Of a stretch of DNA of 64,000 bases, positions 1 through 10,189 are shown piece by piece. The notes beneath the pieces were generated by a model. The model had not been told where the DNA came from, ran no database searches, and worked only from the letters and a program-made list of their open reading frames with translations. Numbering within the stretch: position 1 is the first letter of the stretch; each line of letters opens with the position of its first letter. The translations under genes and the position numbers were made by a program. Origin of the DNA: Sympetrum striolatum (lineage: Eukaryota > Arthropoda > Insecta > Odonata > Libellulidae); NCBI GenBank assembly GCA_947579665.1, contig CANPUZ010000051.1, positions 434,001-498,000 of the forward strand, given 5' to 3'.

Positions 1-103
1 ATTAAATGAGAAAAATAAAATAATAAAAAATAGTAATAATAAGTAAAAATAGAAGATGTAAGGAAAAAAAGAATAATGATAGGGGAAAAAATAATAAAAC
101 AAA

Positions 104-805
104 AAAATCTGATGTGGCCAACACATGACACTCTCCGTTTTTTTTGAAAACAGAAGCATATGCCGGTAATATATATAAATAACTCCAAAACAATGAGTGT
201 TAAAGGACAATGTTTCATACAAAAGTTGTAGTATAGTACATTATCTATAACTTTGTTGTCCAATTGTATATACCTTAATTGCATTTTGACAGAGATACGT
301 ATGAAAAACTTCCATATCTGGGTAAACAACAACTTCCGGTAAACCATTATTCAAGAATAACTCCTAAACAATGAGTGTTACGGAAAAATATTTAATACAA
401 AAGTTGTAGTTAAGTACATTATCTACAACTTTTGTGTGTAAATGTATATACCTATATTGCATTTTTACAGAGATATTTAAGAAACGAAATTTTGTTCCGG
501 ATAAACCGCAACTTCCGGTTAAGCGATATTCACAAAAACTAATCAACTCTTAGAAATGTTAGCAAAATACTAAATATGAATTTTGAAAATGATCGGATAA
601 TTACTTTTTAAGATAGAGCGCCCACAAACTTTTTAACCACAGACAGACAGACTGACAGACAGACAGACACACAGACAGGCATGTTCGGGAAAATAGCGAA
701 AACGCGCTCTATGGGCCCCAAAACATCTATTTCCGTCGAAATCTGGAGGCCGAATTTTTTTGCGAATACAATACTTTCTCTATACTACTTATAGGGAGAA
801 AGTAA
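104..805 (+). mobile_element. F1 interspersed element, full copy
   Basis: F1 is a non-coding repeat of about 680-720 bp. I define its + orientation as running from ATCTGATGTGGCC to a terminal hairpin ending GGGAGAAAGT. It holds two tandem ~178-bp units beginning near 'ATAACTCC(A/T)AAACAAT', then a GACA/CAGA microsatellite at about 640-690, then a conserved ~120-bp right end. ACTTTCTCC near the left end and GGAGAAAGT at the right end form a short inverted repeat. No transposase or reverse transcriptase is present, so it is non-autonomous or satellite-like. I do not recognise a named family. Confidence 0.75.
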
Positions 806-926
806 TACGAGGGAAAAAGATGAAGAGGTCAAAACTCGAGACATAGAAGTAAGCTAAAGAGCATAAGTTAATGAATGGATTTCATCCTCTTTTCGACTCA
901 GAAAAGTGCATTATATATTTAATGGG

Positions 927-1663
927 AGTCGTTTTAAAGGTCCACTGGAGTGTTATATATCGATATTTGTCCGTCCAGAGTATCCTTGGTTCGACTCTGG
1001 ACGACTCGAATCGTCTCTCTCATAAGAAATGCACGTAAAGTTCGTTTTGATCGATTGCAGACATTTTTTCTTTTGCGGAATTAAATCGGAAATAATGGTC
1101 GTACGAAATCGAAATGAACACCAAAAGAAAGGAAATTGAACAAAGATTCTTATTTTGGTCGTCCAATATCGTATTCGAGTCGAAATTTGGAGAAATCAGA
1201 CGAAAACGACGGAAAATTTGTATTATATCGTGGGCGTAAACAATTCCTTGACGACAAAGGTCATTGTTGAGCTCAACTCTCACAGAAATATGTGGGATAC
1301 GCAGGCATAGAGTAATATTATCATATACTACTATTACTTTCGTTTAATTTTGTGACAATAATGATGTTTGCATCGAAAAAATTGAAACTTTAACGACGGT
1401 TAACAACCGGGTCAGTCCAGTAGCTTTCGATAATAAATTCTCAACGTCTCCTCAAGGATAAACATATTAGCTAACTATCAACAATAGCCGGGATCGTCAA
1501 GGAAATGCATTGTTTACAACCTAAATATTTCAACGAATGATTTCTTTAATTTCTTAAATTTTATCCCAATTTCGAATCAAATACGATATTCCAACACTAA
1601 AATAAAAACCTTTATTCAATTTCCTTTCTTTTGGTGTACATCTCGATTTCGTACGACCATTAT
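927..1663. repeat. Inverted-repeat module within block A
   Basis: Arms at about 1092-1195 and 1560-1662 are imperfect reverse complements, sharing for example CGTACGAAATCGA and ACCAAAAGAAAGGAAATT. Upstream, GTCCAGAGT and ACTCTGGAC flank a GGTTCGACTC motif like the B-box motifs elsewhere in the window. A more diverged version of the arm lies at about 1880-1990. Partial copies occur at 28013-28749, 56840-57160, 57783-58165 and 61855-62215. No coding function is seen. Confidence 0.6.
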
Positions 1664-2682
1664 ACCATAAAAATTATGCAACTAATAATGGTTCTTGCTA
1701 AGTATGGTAACTAATTAATTCGTAAAGGCATCTTTGAAATACATCGTCCTCTTTAATCGTCAACTTTTTGGGCCTCGAGTATTTTTACGGGATAACACAT
1801 TGGATTCAACAATGGGATCGGTCGTCAGGGGGATGAGTTGTTCACAACCTCCAATTTTCACCAAATTTTCGTCTATTTCACCGATATTCTCGCAAGTTTG
1901 AATCGAAAGTAAGATTCCACGAATGAAATAAGAATCTTCATTCGATTTTCTTTTTTTTAGTGTTTGTCTCGTTGACGTGCGACTATTCCTACCAAATTAA
2001 TTTCGAGAAAGAAATAAACCCTGCATGCGATAGGAATGGGTTTTGCGTGTATTCTTTATGGAAAACCATCTGAGCGATCTGGGTTCGAACCTCGTGGAAA
2101 TGTGGAATGATAAGGTAACAGTGATTCCTTCCAGATCGCAGAGGACACGTATATAAAGTTTGAAGCAAGTCGGTGGAACGGTGTGGCCTCAAATCCAAGA
2201 CAAACCCACAGAATTCCGATTGTATATATATAGATGGATTTATTCATCACATGTCTGTTACTTAGGCAACGCATATCTTTTAGACCACTGTTACCATATC
2301 CACTGATACCATATGTCCCTCCATACATTCCCTTCCGAAGATCAATAATTAGAGGTCCTTTATCTGCTCATAAATTGGGTGTGTGGGTCGTCCGCCCCCA
2401 ACTTTCCTCCACCGCAATATTAGTCTTAAATACAGCCAATCTCTTATAAGCTGCATGTACTGCCATCTAGAGTTCGCAGGGGGGACTACTATAACAAATG
2501 AGATACGATATCCGTGTGAGCATTAAATAGGGACCGTTTTAAACCACATCGTAGTAGTCCCGCGTCTATAAAGAGGGGTATGAATACATAAATACATGCC
2601 TATGTCACGGAAAAAGACGTGAGCTTTGTCAGATGGCATATTGGAGATAGGTCAGTAATATGTATTCACTACATATAATAAA

Positions 2683-2730
<48 letters not shown>
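2683..2730. repeat. (TA)n microsatellite
   Basis: A pure AT dinucleotide run of about 48 bp joins block A to the B-box monomer array. In the second copy the equivalent run (29712-29782) joins block A directly to block C. Confidence 0.95.
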
Positions 2731-2731
<1 letters not shown>

Positions 2732-4985
2732 GAGTAAAATGTAGCTTGCATACTGCAAGCAGATCGACAACACTAATTTCATGTCGGCATCATATATGGA
2801 CGGCCCTCAAAAGAAAAAAAAAAGGGATTGAAAATATTTTTAAAATTTGCTGCAATTTAATCGTCTGGCATCGAACCTAAGCCTTCCCGGTGAACCTACC
2901 ATGCAGCACAACAGAAAAATACCATCTCTTACTATGTGTGAAAATTCAAGAAGAAATATTAGCTCCAACTGCCTCAAAGGACGTTCTACTTTTCAAGAAT
3001 GTAAATGGATATCTGGATTCGAACCAAGGACGATCTAGGAAATCTAAAACATGTTTTTCAAATGGATCAATGCTCTCTATCTATATTCCTAATTTCATGT
3101 TTTAATATTATTGGGAAGGGGTTTAAATTAATTCTTAAATATCGGATATTTTACTGATTGTAGAGACGCCTGGTGTCGAACCCAGGAAATGTTGGTAGCT
3201 GTGAATGCACAGTATGATTTATTACGACTTCATCTTGTTTCTTACAAAGTTTAAAGTCGATATCATGCCGGGAAGTACCTAAAACCTTTTTCTGTTATCT
3301 CCATAAGAGATACATTGAGGAATGTAAATGGCTCTCTGGGATCGAACCAAGGACCATCAGCGAATATGTAAAATGTGATTACGAAATGTATTTATGATCT
3401 CCAACTCCATGCCGAATTTCAAGTTTCCATGCCATCGGGAAAGGGTCCAAAAAAAATCTTAAAAATCGCCACAACGCATTTTAAACGGGCAATTTTTGCC
3501 TTGACCTAGCATCGAACTCAGGTTATTTTCTGTAAAACTCATTTATGTTTTCGATAGATCATGACCATATATAAAGGCTCCTAGAGTTTCGATTCTCTAC
3601 CTATCCGGGAAGTATTTTTTAAAAATTCCCGAAAATGTAAGCAATGCATTTAAACGGGAAAAATCGGGACTTTGGGGCCCTCTGGAATCGAACCCATGAC
3701 ACTGAGGATCGAAATCACAATTTTTCTGGCGGTTAATTGTTATGGCCAATACGCAGTAAAAATTTGAACTCAATCACGCTTGTGGTTTAGGCTGTGAATT
3801 TGTATCCTCGCTATATATATATATGGATACATGAATGAATCCGGAGAAGCATCTATATATAACGAGTAAAATGTTGCTTGCATACTGCAAGCAGATCGAC
3901 AACACTAATTTCATATCGGCATCATATCGGGACGGACATCAAAAGAAAAAAAAAATTCAAAATATTCGTAGAATTCGCTGCAATTTAATCGCCTGGCAGC
4001 GAACCCCGGTCTTCCTGGTGTACTTACTATGCAGCAAAATAGAAGATTACCATATCAAACTATGTGTGAAAATTCAAGCAAAACTATTTGGTGCAACTAC
4101 CTCAAACGACGTCCTACTATTCACATACACTCCTTATGTGAGAAATTATAATGTGCTCTGGCATCGAACCCAGGAACAGCATGGTCTTATCTATTTTTTT
4201 TCTTAAACAAAGTGTTAATATACATCTTCCATCTAAGCAAGAGCTCCCTTACATATCGATAAATGCATAAAAAAATTATGAAAAGATACCCCATAGTATT
4301 ATATATGGGGGATATTTTAACCGCCCGGCATCGAACCCGGGTCTTTCAGGCAATACTTTCTATGCAGCACAAAAGAAAAACACCATCTCTAAGCGCGTAT
4401 GCAAATTCAAGCAAAAATATTGGTTACAACTGCCTCAAATGACGTCCTACTTTTCCTTTATATTCCTTATGAGAGAAACGTTATTGTGCTCTGGCTTCGA
4501 ACCCAGGAACAGCACGGTCTTATGAAAATTTTTTTCTAAAACTTATTCGTACCATACATCTTCCAGCCAAGCACGAACATCCTATCATTTCGAGAAGTGC
4601 ATCTAAAAAAATAATGAAAAACGGCTCCCATGTATTTTAAAGGGCAGATCTTTGCATCGTCCTAGCATCGAACCCAGGATAACTTTTGTAAAAGTCATTG
4701 ATGTTTTTGAAAGTTCAAGACCATAAATATAGGCACCTAGAGTTTTACTTCTCTACCTATCCGGAAAGTATTTTTTTTAAATTACCGAAAATCACGGCAA
4801 TGCATTTAAACGGGAAAAATCGGGACTTTGGGGCCCTCTGGAATCGAACCTATGACACTGAGGATCAAAGTCTCTTTTTTCCTGGGGGTTTCACGTTATG
4901 GCCAATATGTCATAAAAATTTCAGATCAATGACGCTTGTAGTTTAGGCTGTGAATTTGTATCCTATCTATCTGTATAGGTATATA
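2731..4985 (-). repeat. Array of ~150-175-bp monomers with B-box-like motif, minus orientation
   Basis: Motifs of the form TCGAACC(C/T)(A/G)GG, the reverse complement of GGTTCGANNCC, occur at about 2865, 3013, 3171, 3332, 3507, 3680, 3990, 4150, 4323, 4492, 4664 and 4838. Spacing is 148-175 bp, with one double gap of 310 bp. Between motifs, monomers share blocks resembling CTTCCCG..ATGATA..GACTTGAAA..GGCAT. An internal duplication relates about 3480-3900 to 4660-5000. The right-hand flank of the array on its own strand has a hairpin made from TTGCA/TGCAA (2750-2760 and again near 3880). The whole array is absent between blocks A and C in the second copy. Confidence 0.75.
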
Positions 4986-5639
4986 TATGAATGAATCCGG
5001 AGAAGCATCTATATATAATAGATATATATATTATAAAATCGAAAGGAAATTAAGATCTTCTTAAACAGCTGCGGTCTTTTAAGAGTTAATAAGGGTTAAA
5101 TTGAATAAATAAACTCGAATTATGTAAGTATAAGATATTAGCGTGAGGTGTATATACTTGGCACATTAAGAAATGTCTAGAAACTGCCAAAAATATAGAT
5201 TTAGTGTAAGTTATACATTCATATATCAACTGTAAATATGAAATCGCCTAAAATATTATATGGTGGCGAGAATATGTAATTAGTTAATCATTAATACTGT
5301 TTTAAGTGAAAGAAACACCTTAATATATCATATGTAAATATGAAATCGTCTAAAATATTATCTGGAGGCGAGAACATGCAATTAGTTAATCATTAATACT
5401 GATTAAAGTTAATATAATCTATATATATAAAAATCGACTTTCTTGTCGGTTCACCTAGAGTATTTTGTGTCATCAATATTTCAGCTGAATTCTATCATAT
5501 AAATGAGAGACTAAAGGATGAATTACGTAAATTGGTAAACATTGCGTTGTGTTAAATAATCCATGCATAATCCTTGTGTTCACTTACGTACTACAACTTT
5601 CTTCCAATATTATTTGTTTTCCGACGGATTTTCAGTTCG
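4986..5639. repeat. Left part of block C, copy 1, with a ~102-bp tandem duplication
   Basis: From about 5033 the sequence matches 29784 onward. Here a segment containing ATGAAATCG(C/T)CTAAAATATTAT and TTAGTTAATCATTAATACTG occurs twice in tandem (about 5210-5300 and 5315-5402); the second copy has it once. The offset between copies accordingly falls from 24751 to 24649. No gene is seen. Confidence 0.8.
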
Positions 5640-6140
5640 ACATCTTGAATTCCGCCCTCGTAAATAAAAAGCAATAACTTAAGTCCCACTCAATATTTTG
5701 ATAAAAACTTAATTGTAAATTAAACTTTCAACATTTACCTCGATTTCTCCTGCAACAAGTTCTTCGTAACGTGAGAACTAAACACATTTTAGGAGACACT
5801 TAAATTGGGCTGCACGATGAACTTTTTCTGTGGTCACGTTCTACTAAAAAATTTTTTGTTAAGGTTTGGTATCCATTAATTACATAAGATGTTGTTTTTA
5901 TGCATGTTAAAGATACAAGCAGCAACTGAGGAAACAACCAGAATTATGTATACGATTGGTAGGGAGTATTAGCAGTTTTAAAAATGATAGCGGATGAAAA
6001 ATTCGGGAAAAAACGTACCGAAATTTAAAAGTTCATAAAATACATAATGTACATTACAAAAAAGCAGAACACGCTTGTGTGCAAAGAAAAGATCTAATTT
6101 CATGAGAATATTTGTAATTTATATTAATATAATACAAAAA
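5640..6140. repeat. Block B, copy 1
   Basis: A ~500-bp non-coding segment starting near TTGAATTCCGCCCTCG and ending at a TTATATTAATATAATAC motif just left of F1. It recurs at 10190, 15190, 30290, 35590, 40450 and 46075. In five of the seven cases a 22-bp satellite array lies immediately to its left. It could be the right flank of the satellite element or part of one large composite repeat. Confidence 0.85.
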
Positions 6141-6820
6141 AATATGATGTGGCCAACATGTGACTTTCTCCTTATTTATTGAAAACAGAATGCCGGTAAT
6201 ATATAAATAACTCCAAAACAATAAGTGTTACAGAAAAATGTTTTATACAAAAGTTGTAGTAAAGCACATTATCTATAACTTTTCTGTGTAAATGTATACA
6301 CCAAAATGGCATTTTGACAGAGATAAGTATGAAAAACGTCCATTTCTGGATAAACAACAACTTCTGGTTAACCATTATTCAAGAATAACTGCTAAACAAT
6401 CAGTGTAACGAAGAAATGTTTCATACAAAAGTTGAAGTAAAGTATATTATCTATAACTTTTGTAAATAATTGTATATACCTAAATTGCATTCTGACAGAG
6501 ATATTTAAGAACCAAAATTTTGTTCCGGATAAACCGCAACTTCCGGTTAAGCGATATTCATAGGAATCTAATGAACTCTTGAAATTGTTATGAAAATACT
6601 AAATATGAATTTTTGAAACGATCGGATAATTACTTTTTAAGATATAGCGCACACTAACTACTTTACCACAGACAGATAGACACACAGACAGACACGTTCG
6701 GGAAAATAGCGAAAACAAACTCTATGGGCCCCAAAACATCTATTTCCGTCGAAATCTAGAGGTCGAATTTTTTTGCGAATACAATACTTTCTCTGTACTA
6801 CGTATAGGGAGAAAGTAATA
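6141..6820 (+). mobile_element. F1 element, full copy
   Basis: Starts ATATGATGTGGCC and ends in a hairpin closed by ACTTTCTC and GGGAGAAAGT. The two internal units begin at about 6207 and 6385, 178 bp apart. The microsatellite core is short (CAGACAGATAGACACACAGA). At about 6530 the motif TTCCGGATAAACCGCAACTT resembles the 22-bp satellite unit. Confidence 0.75.
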
Positions 6821-6857
6821 ATGCTTCTTTAAGCTAAAGAAGTGGATAATAACTCTG

Positions 6858-7090
6858 GCGTATCCTACGGATAGCAATCCGGTGGATGAGCTGACTTAAG
6901 ACGGGAGCTCCTCATGGCCCAGCGCATGAGGCGCCCAGAAGACGGGACGGAACGCTTAACAGTAGCTGATCTCTACTATACGTACAGCACGCCCCTGAAG
7001 CTCCCCTATGCTGGCTGTACAATCGGCTGACGCCCTTTATGTCCGCAGCCACCAGATGTCAGCACTGAAGCTCGCCCTTTGAAACCATAC
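6858..7090. other. GC-richer unidentified segment, copy 1
   Basis: This ~230-bp segment is clearly more GC-rich than its surroundings and includes a CTCATG...CATGAG foldback (about 6912-6930). It recurs at 31510-31740 and, truncated, at 41690-41835, always just right of an F1 copy. I see no frame with a domain. It may be part of an unrecognised SINE or transposon. Beyond it, 7091-7428 shows nothing further. Confidence 0.5.
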
Positions 7091-7428
7091 TCTCTCTATG
7101 GAGTAAATTGAAAAAACAGCACGATTATGATACTTTTTCCCTGTTTTTCTTTGTGGGAGTAGTGTATACGAAAGATGGAATTCAGAGTTAGTGATTTATC
7201 CATTTATAAGTTCTTAAAACAATTGAATAAAATGGGCAAATTAGTAAATCCGAAGAACAAGTGCAGGTTGCCTTCAGGGCACACCACAAGTGACTTGTGA
7301 AAACATTATTCGTAGATCAGCGAAGTGTTCTGCTTGGATACACAGAAAATAATGGATCCTTAATAAATTGCCAACGTTACATCTACTTTTAACTAGGCCT
7401 TTTAAAACTAGAATCGCAGGATGCACAT

Positions 7429-7539
7429 GGGTGGTCTGAAAAGTTTCCGACATTTCAACATTTCTTGACATGGTTTCTGAAAATGTTCTGAAGATGTCTG
7501 AAGAATCTGTGGTTGGAAACTTTTCAGACCACCCTCGTA
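7429..7539. mobile_element. Small mariner-type foldback element, copy 1
   Basis: Inverted ends GGGTGGTCTGAAAAGTTTCC and its near-perfect complement at 7516-7534 are followed by TCGTA. The end sequence resembles terminal repeats of arthropod mariner elements (family knowledge, not searched). The ~70-bp centre is too short for transposase and repeats a TGTCTGAA/TTCTGAA motif. A TA follows on the right but not clearly on the left. The second copy lies at 32082-32192. Confidence 0.55.
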
Positions 7540-7607
7540 TATACATTTCCTGAAAAAAATCGAAGTTCCCAGAAATAGTCTCCAGGATAGGAGTAAACGG
7601 TCAAATA

Positions 7608-8304
7608 CAGTAGAACCCTGGTAATCCGGACACTCGCTAATCCGGAACCCTCGATAATCCGGACGGTCCATTGGGAGTTATGCAAACCCGCAACTTCTTC
7701 TTGTGAACATATAAACACGCATATTACATAGTAACAAGAAACGAGAGGTGGACAGACTATTTGAAAAATTTCTCCATTGTCTGCAATGATGTGATGGAGA
7801 GCGAAGTATTTCGTTTATTCTGATAACACATCTAAACTGTGATACTTTTCTGAGACAGCATTTTTCCATTAGAGAATTGCTTAATATATGCGAGACGAAA
7901 CAATTTCGAAAGACAATAAATTTTCAGTTGCAGCAGGGTATCACTTCTCAAAACATCACGTTCATTAAAAAGCTATGAGAGAAGAGGCGTAAAAAAACAA
8001 TCCTTCCCTTTGATAGACGTCCAATGAGGATGACCATGCATTGGCTTGATTTAAAAATAAGAACGGTCGCGCAAAAGAAAATAACTGACTTTTTTGCTCG
8101 CTGATAATATTCATTCACTTTATATGTTGTAATACCTTATGTAATATATACATGCATTATCTGTACAATATGATTTTTGAGAAAAAATGTTTTTTGAGTT
8201 ATTTTTTTAAAACCTCGCTAATCCGGAAACCCCGCTAATCCGGAAACCCCGCTAATCCGGACGCCTATGTGCCTGAATTCGTCCGGATTACCGGGGTTCT
8301 ACTG
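7608..8304 (+). mobile_element. Tigger/pogo-type deletion derivative, copy 1
   Basis: 697 bp between inverted ends CAGTAGAACCC(T/C)GGTAATCCGGAC, flanked on both sides by TA (7606-7607 and 8305-8306), the target of Tc1/mariner/pogo elements. CTAATCCGGA repeats lie inside each end, as is common in Tigger relatives. A frame at 8039-8104 reads TVAQKKITDFFAR then stop, which resembles the usual C-terminus of Tigger transposases. The rest of the transposase is missing or unreadable, so it cannot encode an active enzyme. Confidence 0.85.
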
Positions 8305-8307
8305 TAC

Positions 8308-8805
8308 AATACTTTTTCTGTACTACGAATATGGAGAAAGCAAAAATCTGATGTGGCCTACACATGACTTTGTCCATATTTAAAGAAATCAACTCCAGTG
8401 TTATTTTGTGGATCTTCATTTTAAATTTACAAAAGTAATAAACACAAGCGAATGTACGAATTCCACAAATTTTAATGAAGCTGTTGACCGGTTTCGGTGT
8501 TAAAGCACTTATGGCATCCTGTTTGCGTGGTAATTTAAAAGTGTAAATACTGCGCAAAGTGAAATTATTATTCCCTGATTTAAATAAGCAATATTGGTGT
8601 TCTTTTTATTGAAATTGGTTACCTAATAAAGTTTTTATCGAATTTTAATTTTTAGTAAGATTTAGGAGTTTGAATTTTCCTGTTCTGTGTGTTTTCAAAT
8701 TCAGTTTTAATTATTTAAATTAGTTGTACGAAGTTTCTGTTTATTTCGTTCGGTGATTTCATTTTTATAAGTGTTTTCATATTAGGCCTTTTGCTGTAGC
8801 ACAGT
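8308..8805. repeat. F1 end/start junction and segment with decayed ribozyme-like motif, copy 1
   Basis: 8308-8337 is an F1 right-end fragment (ACTACGAATATGGAGAAAG) abutting an F1 left-end fragment (AAAAATCTGATGTGGCC) that runs to about 8380. The remainder to 8805 is a segment also found at 33000-33458 and 43400-43845. On the minus strand around 8485-8525 it has GTGCTTTAACAC followed by CGAAACCGGTC, recalling the 3' half of a hammerhead. No gene is seen. Confidence 0.55.
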
Positions 8806-9069
8806 AAGGAAGGGGAGGGGTGGAAAGAATACAATGTTGCATCAATAGGGGGAGGTCATTTTTTCGACTTCTCCCCCGTATTCTAAGCCATGGACCAAAA
8901 CAAGGTACCAAATTAGATCGGTTAGAAGAGTTTTACGTACCCCAATTTTAACTCCATTTCTATAGCTAACGAGGTTTTGTTTTCTAACAGCCAATTCCCT
9001 CTCTTCAAGACTCTTTTCCACTCCTCCTCGTGTTGCAACATTGTATTCTTTTCACCCCTCCCCTTCCTT
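8806..9069. repeat. 264-bp inverted-repeat segment with purine-rich arms, copy 1
   Basis: Arms of about 39 bp begin AAGGAAGGGGAGGGGTG on the left; the right arm is its complement, with one or two mismatches, ending at 9069. Both arms contain AGAATACAATGTTGCA. Copies at 33459-33722 (264 bp) and 43846-44118 (273 bp) always abut a 22-bp array on the right. It could be a MITE without recognised target duplication or the boundary of the satellite-bearing unit. Confidence 0.65.
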
Positions 9070-9082
9070 TTTTCCCATGTTC

Positions 9083-10145
9083 TTATTCTGATGTTACGGA
9101 TAAAACGAACTGATCTTACGGATCAAAATAAGTGATGTTCCGGATTAAACGAACTTATGTTCCGGAATAAAAGGAACTGATATTCCGGATCAAAATAAGT
9201 GATGTTCCGGATTAAACGATCTGATATTCGGTTAAAACGAATATGTATTAGGAATTAAACAAACTGAATTCCGGATAAAACTTGCAGATATTTCAAATAA
9301 AACGAACTTATATTCCGGATAAAACAAAATTATATTCCGGATAAAACGAACTGAACTCCAGATAAAACTAACAGATAATCCGGATAAAACGAACTTATAT
9401 TCCGGATAAAACTAACAGATATTCCGGATAAAACGAACCGAATTCCGGATAGAACTAACTGATATTCCGGATAAAACGAATTGAATTCCGGATAAAACGA
9501 ACTTATATTTCGGATAAAACGAACTTATATTCCGGATAATACGAACTCATATTCCGGATAAAACGAACTGATATTTCCGATAAAACGGACTGATATTCCG
9601 GATAAACCGAACTGAATTCCGGATAAAACGGCAGATATTCGGTTTAACCGAACTGATATTCCGGATAATTAAAACAGATGTTCCGGAATAAAAGAATTGT
9701 AATTCCGGATGAAAGGAACTGTTGGTCCAGATTTAACGAACTGATATTTGGTTTAAACGAACGGATATTCCGGATAAAAGGAATTGATGTTCCGGATTAA
9801 ACCAAATAAATTCAGGATAAAAAGAAGTAATATTCCGTATGAAAACAACTGATTTCAAGGATAAAACGAATTGGTTTTCCGAATTAAATGAACTGGTATT
9901 ATTTATTAAACGAACTGTATTCCGGATAAAGCGAACTAATATTCCGGACAAAAAGGACTGGTATTTCGGATAAAAAGAACTGATTTTACGGATAAAACGA
10001 ACTGTAATCCGGATAAAAAACTGATATTCGGTTTTAACTAACTGATATACCGGATAATTAAAACAGATGTTCCGAATTAAACGAACTGGTTTTCCGGTTT
10101 AAAAGTAGTGCTATTCCGGATAAAACGAGCTGATGGTCCATGGTA
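9083..10145. repeat. 22-bp minisatellite array 1
   Basis: Tandem, diverged copies of ATTCCGGATAAAACGAACTG plus two bases. Early units mix forms such as TTACGGATC, then subfamily-I units (GAACTTATATTCC, GAACTGAATTCC, TAACAGATATTCC) predominate. Because 3 x 22 = 66 bp, reverse frames give 22-residue peptide repeats; these are artefacts and not proteins. Confidence 0.95.
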
Positions 10146-10189
10146 AATAAGATCCAAAATATTACAACGAATGTAATTTCCTTACATCT

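Larger units (their letters stand above)
1..2682. repeat. Block A, copy 1 (large duplicated non-coding segment)
   Basis: This segment recurs at 27087-29711 at a constant offset of 27086 over at least its first 2.1 kb, with only scattered base differences seen. Near the right end the second copy lacks about 9 bp and about 48 bp present here. It contains one F1 element, an inverted-repeat module near 0.9-1.7 kb and a diverged related module at about 1.8-2.1 kb. Short frames inside it have no recognisable domain and I do not call them genes. The left edge runs out of the window. Confidence 0.9.

Noticed and set aside
2731..4985. Cluster of tRNA genes suggested by repeated GGTTCGANNCC motifs
   Set aside because: Motifs are 150-175 bp apart with no acceptor, D or anticodon stems between them; it is a tandem repeat with a B-box-like motif.
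6141..6820. F1 as a Helitron (3' hairpin)
   Set aside because: The terminal hairpin is suggestive, but there is no TC start, no CTRR end and no A/T target pattern; the family is left unnamed.
7274..7869. Overlapping minus-strand frames of 63-90 codons
   Set aside because: They are shadows across the mariner-type foldback and the Tigger-type element; the real coding trace is the short + frame at 8039-8104.
9083..10145. CRISPR-like array of short repeats
   Set aside because: Units are contiguous 22-bp tandem copies without unique spacers, and the sequence is eukaryotic.
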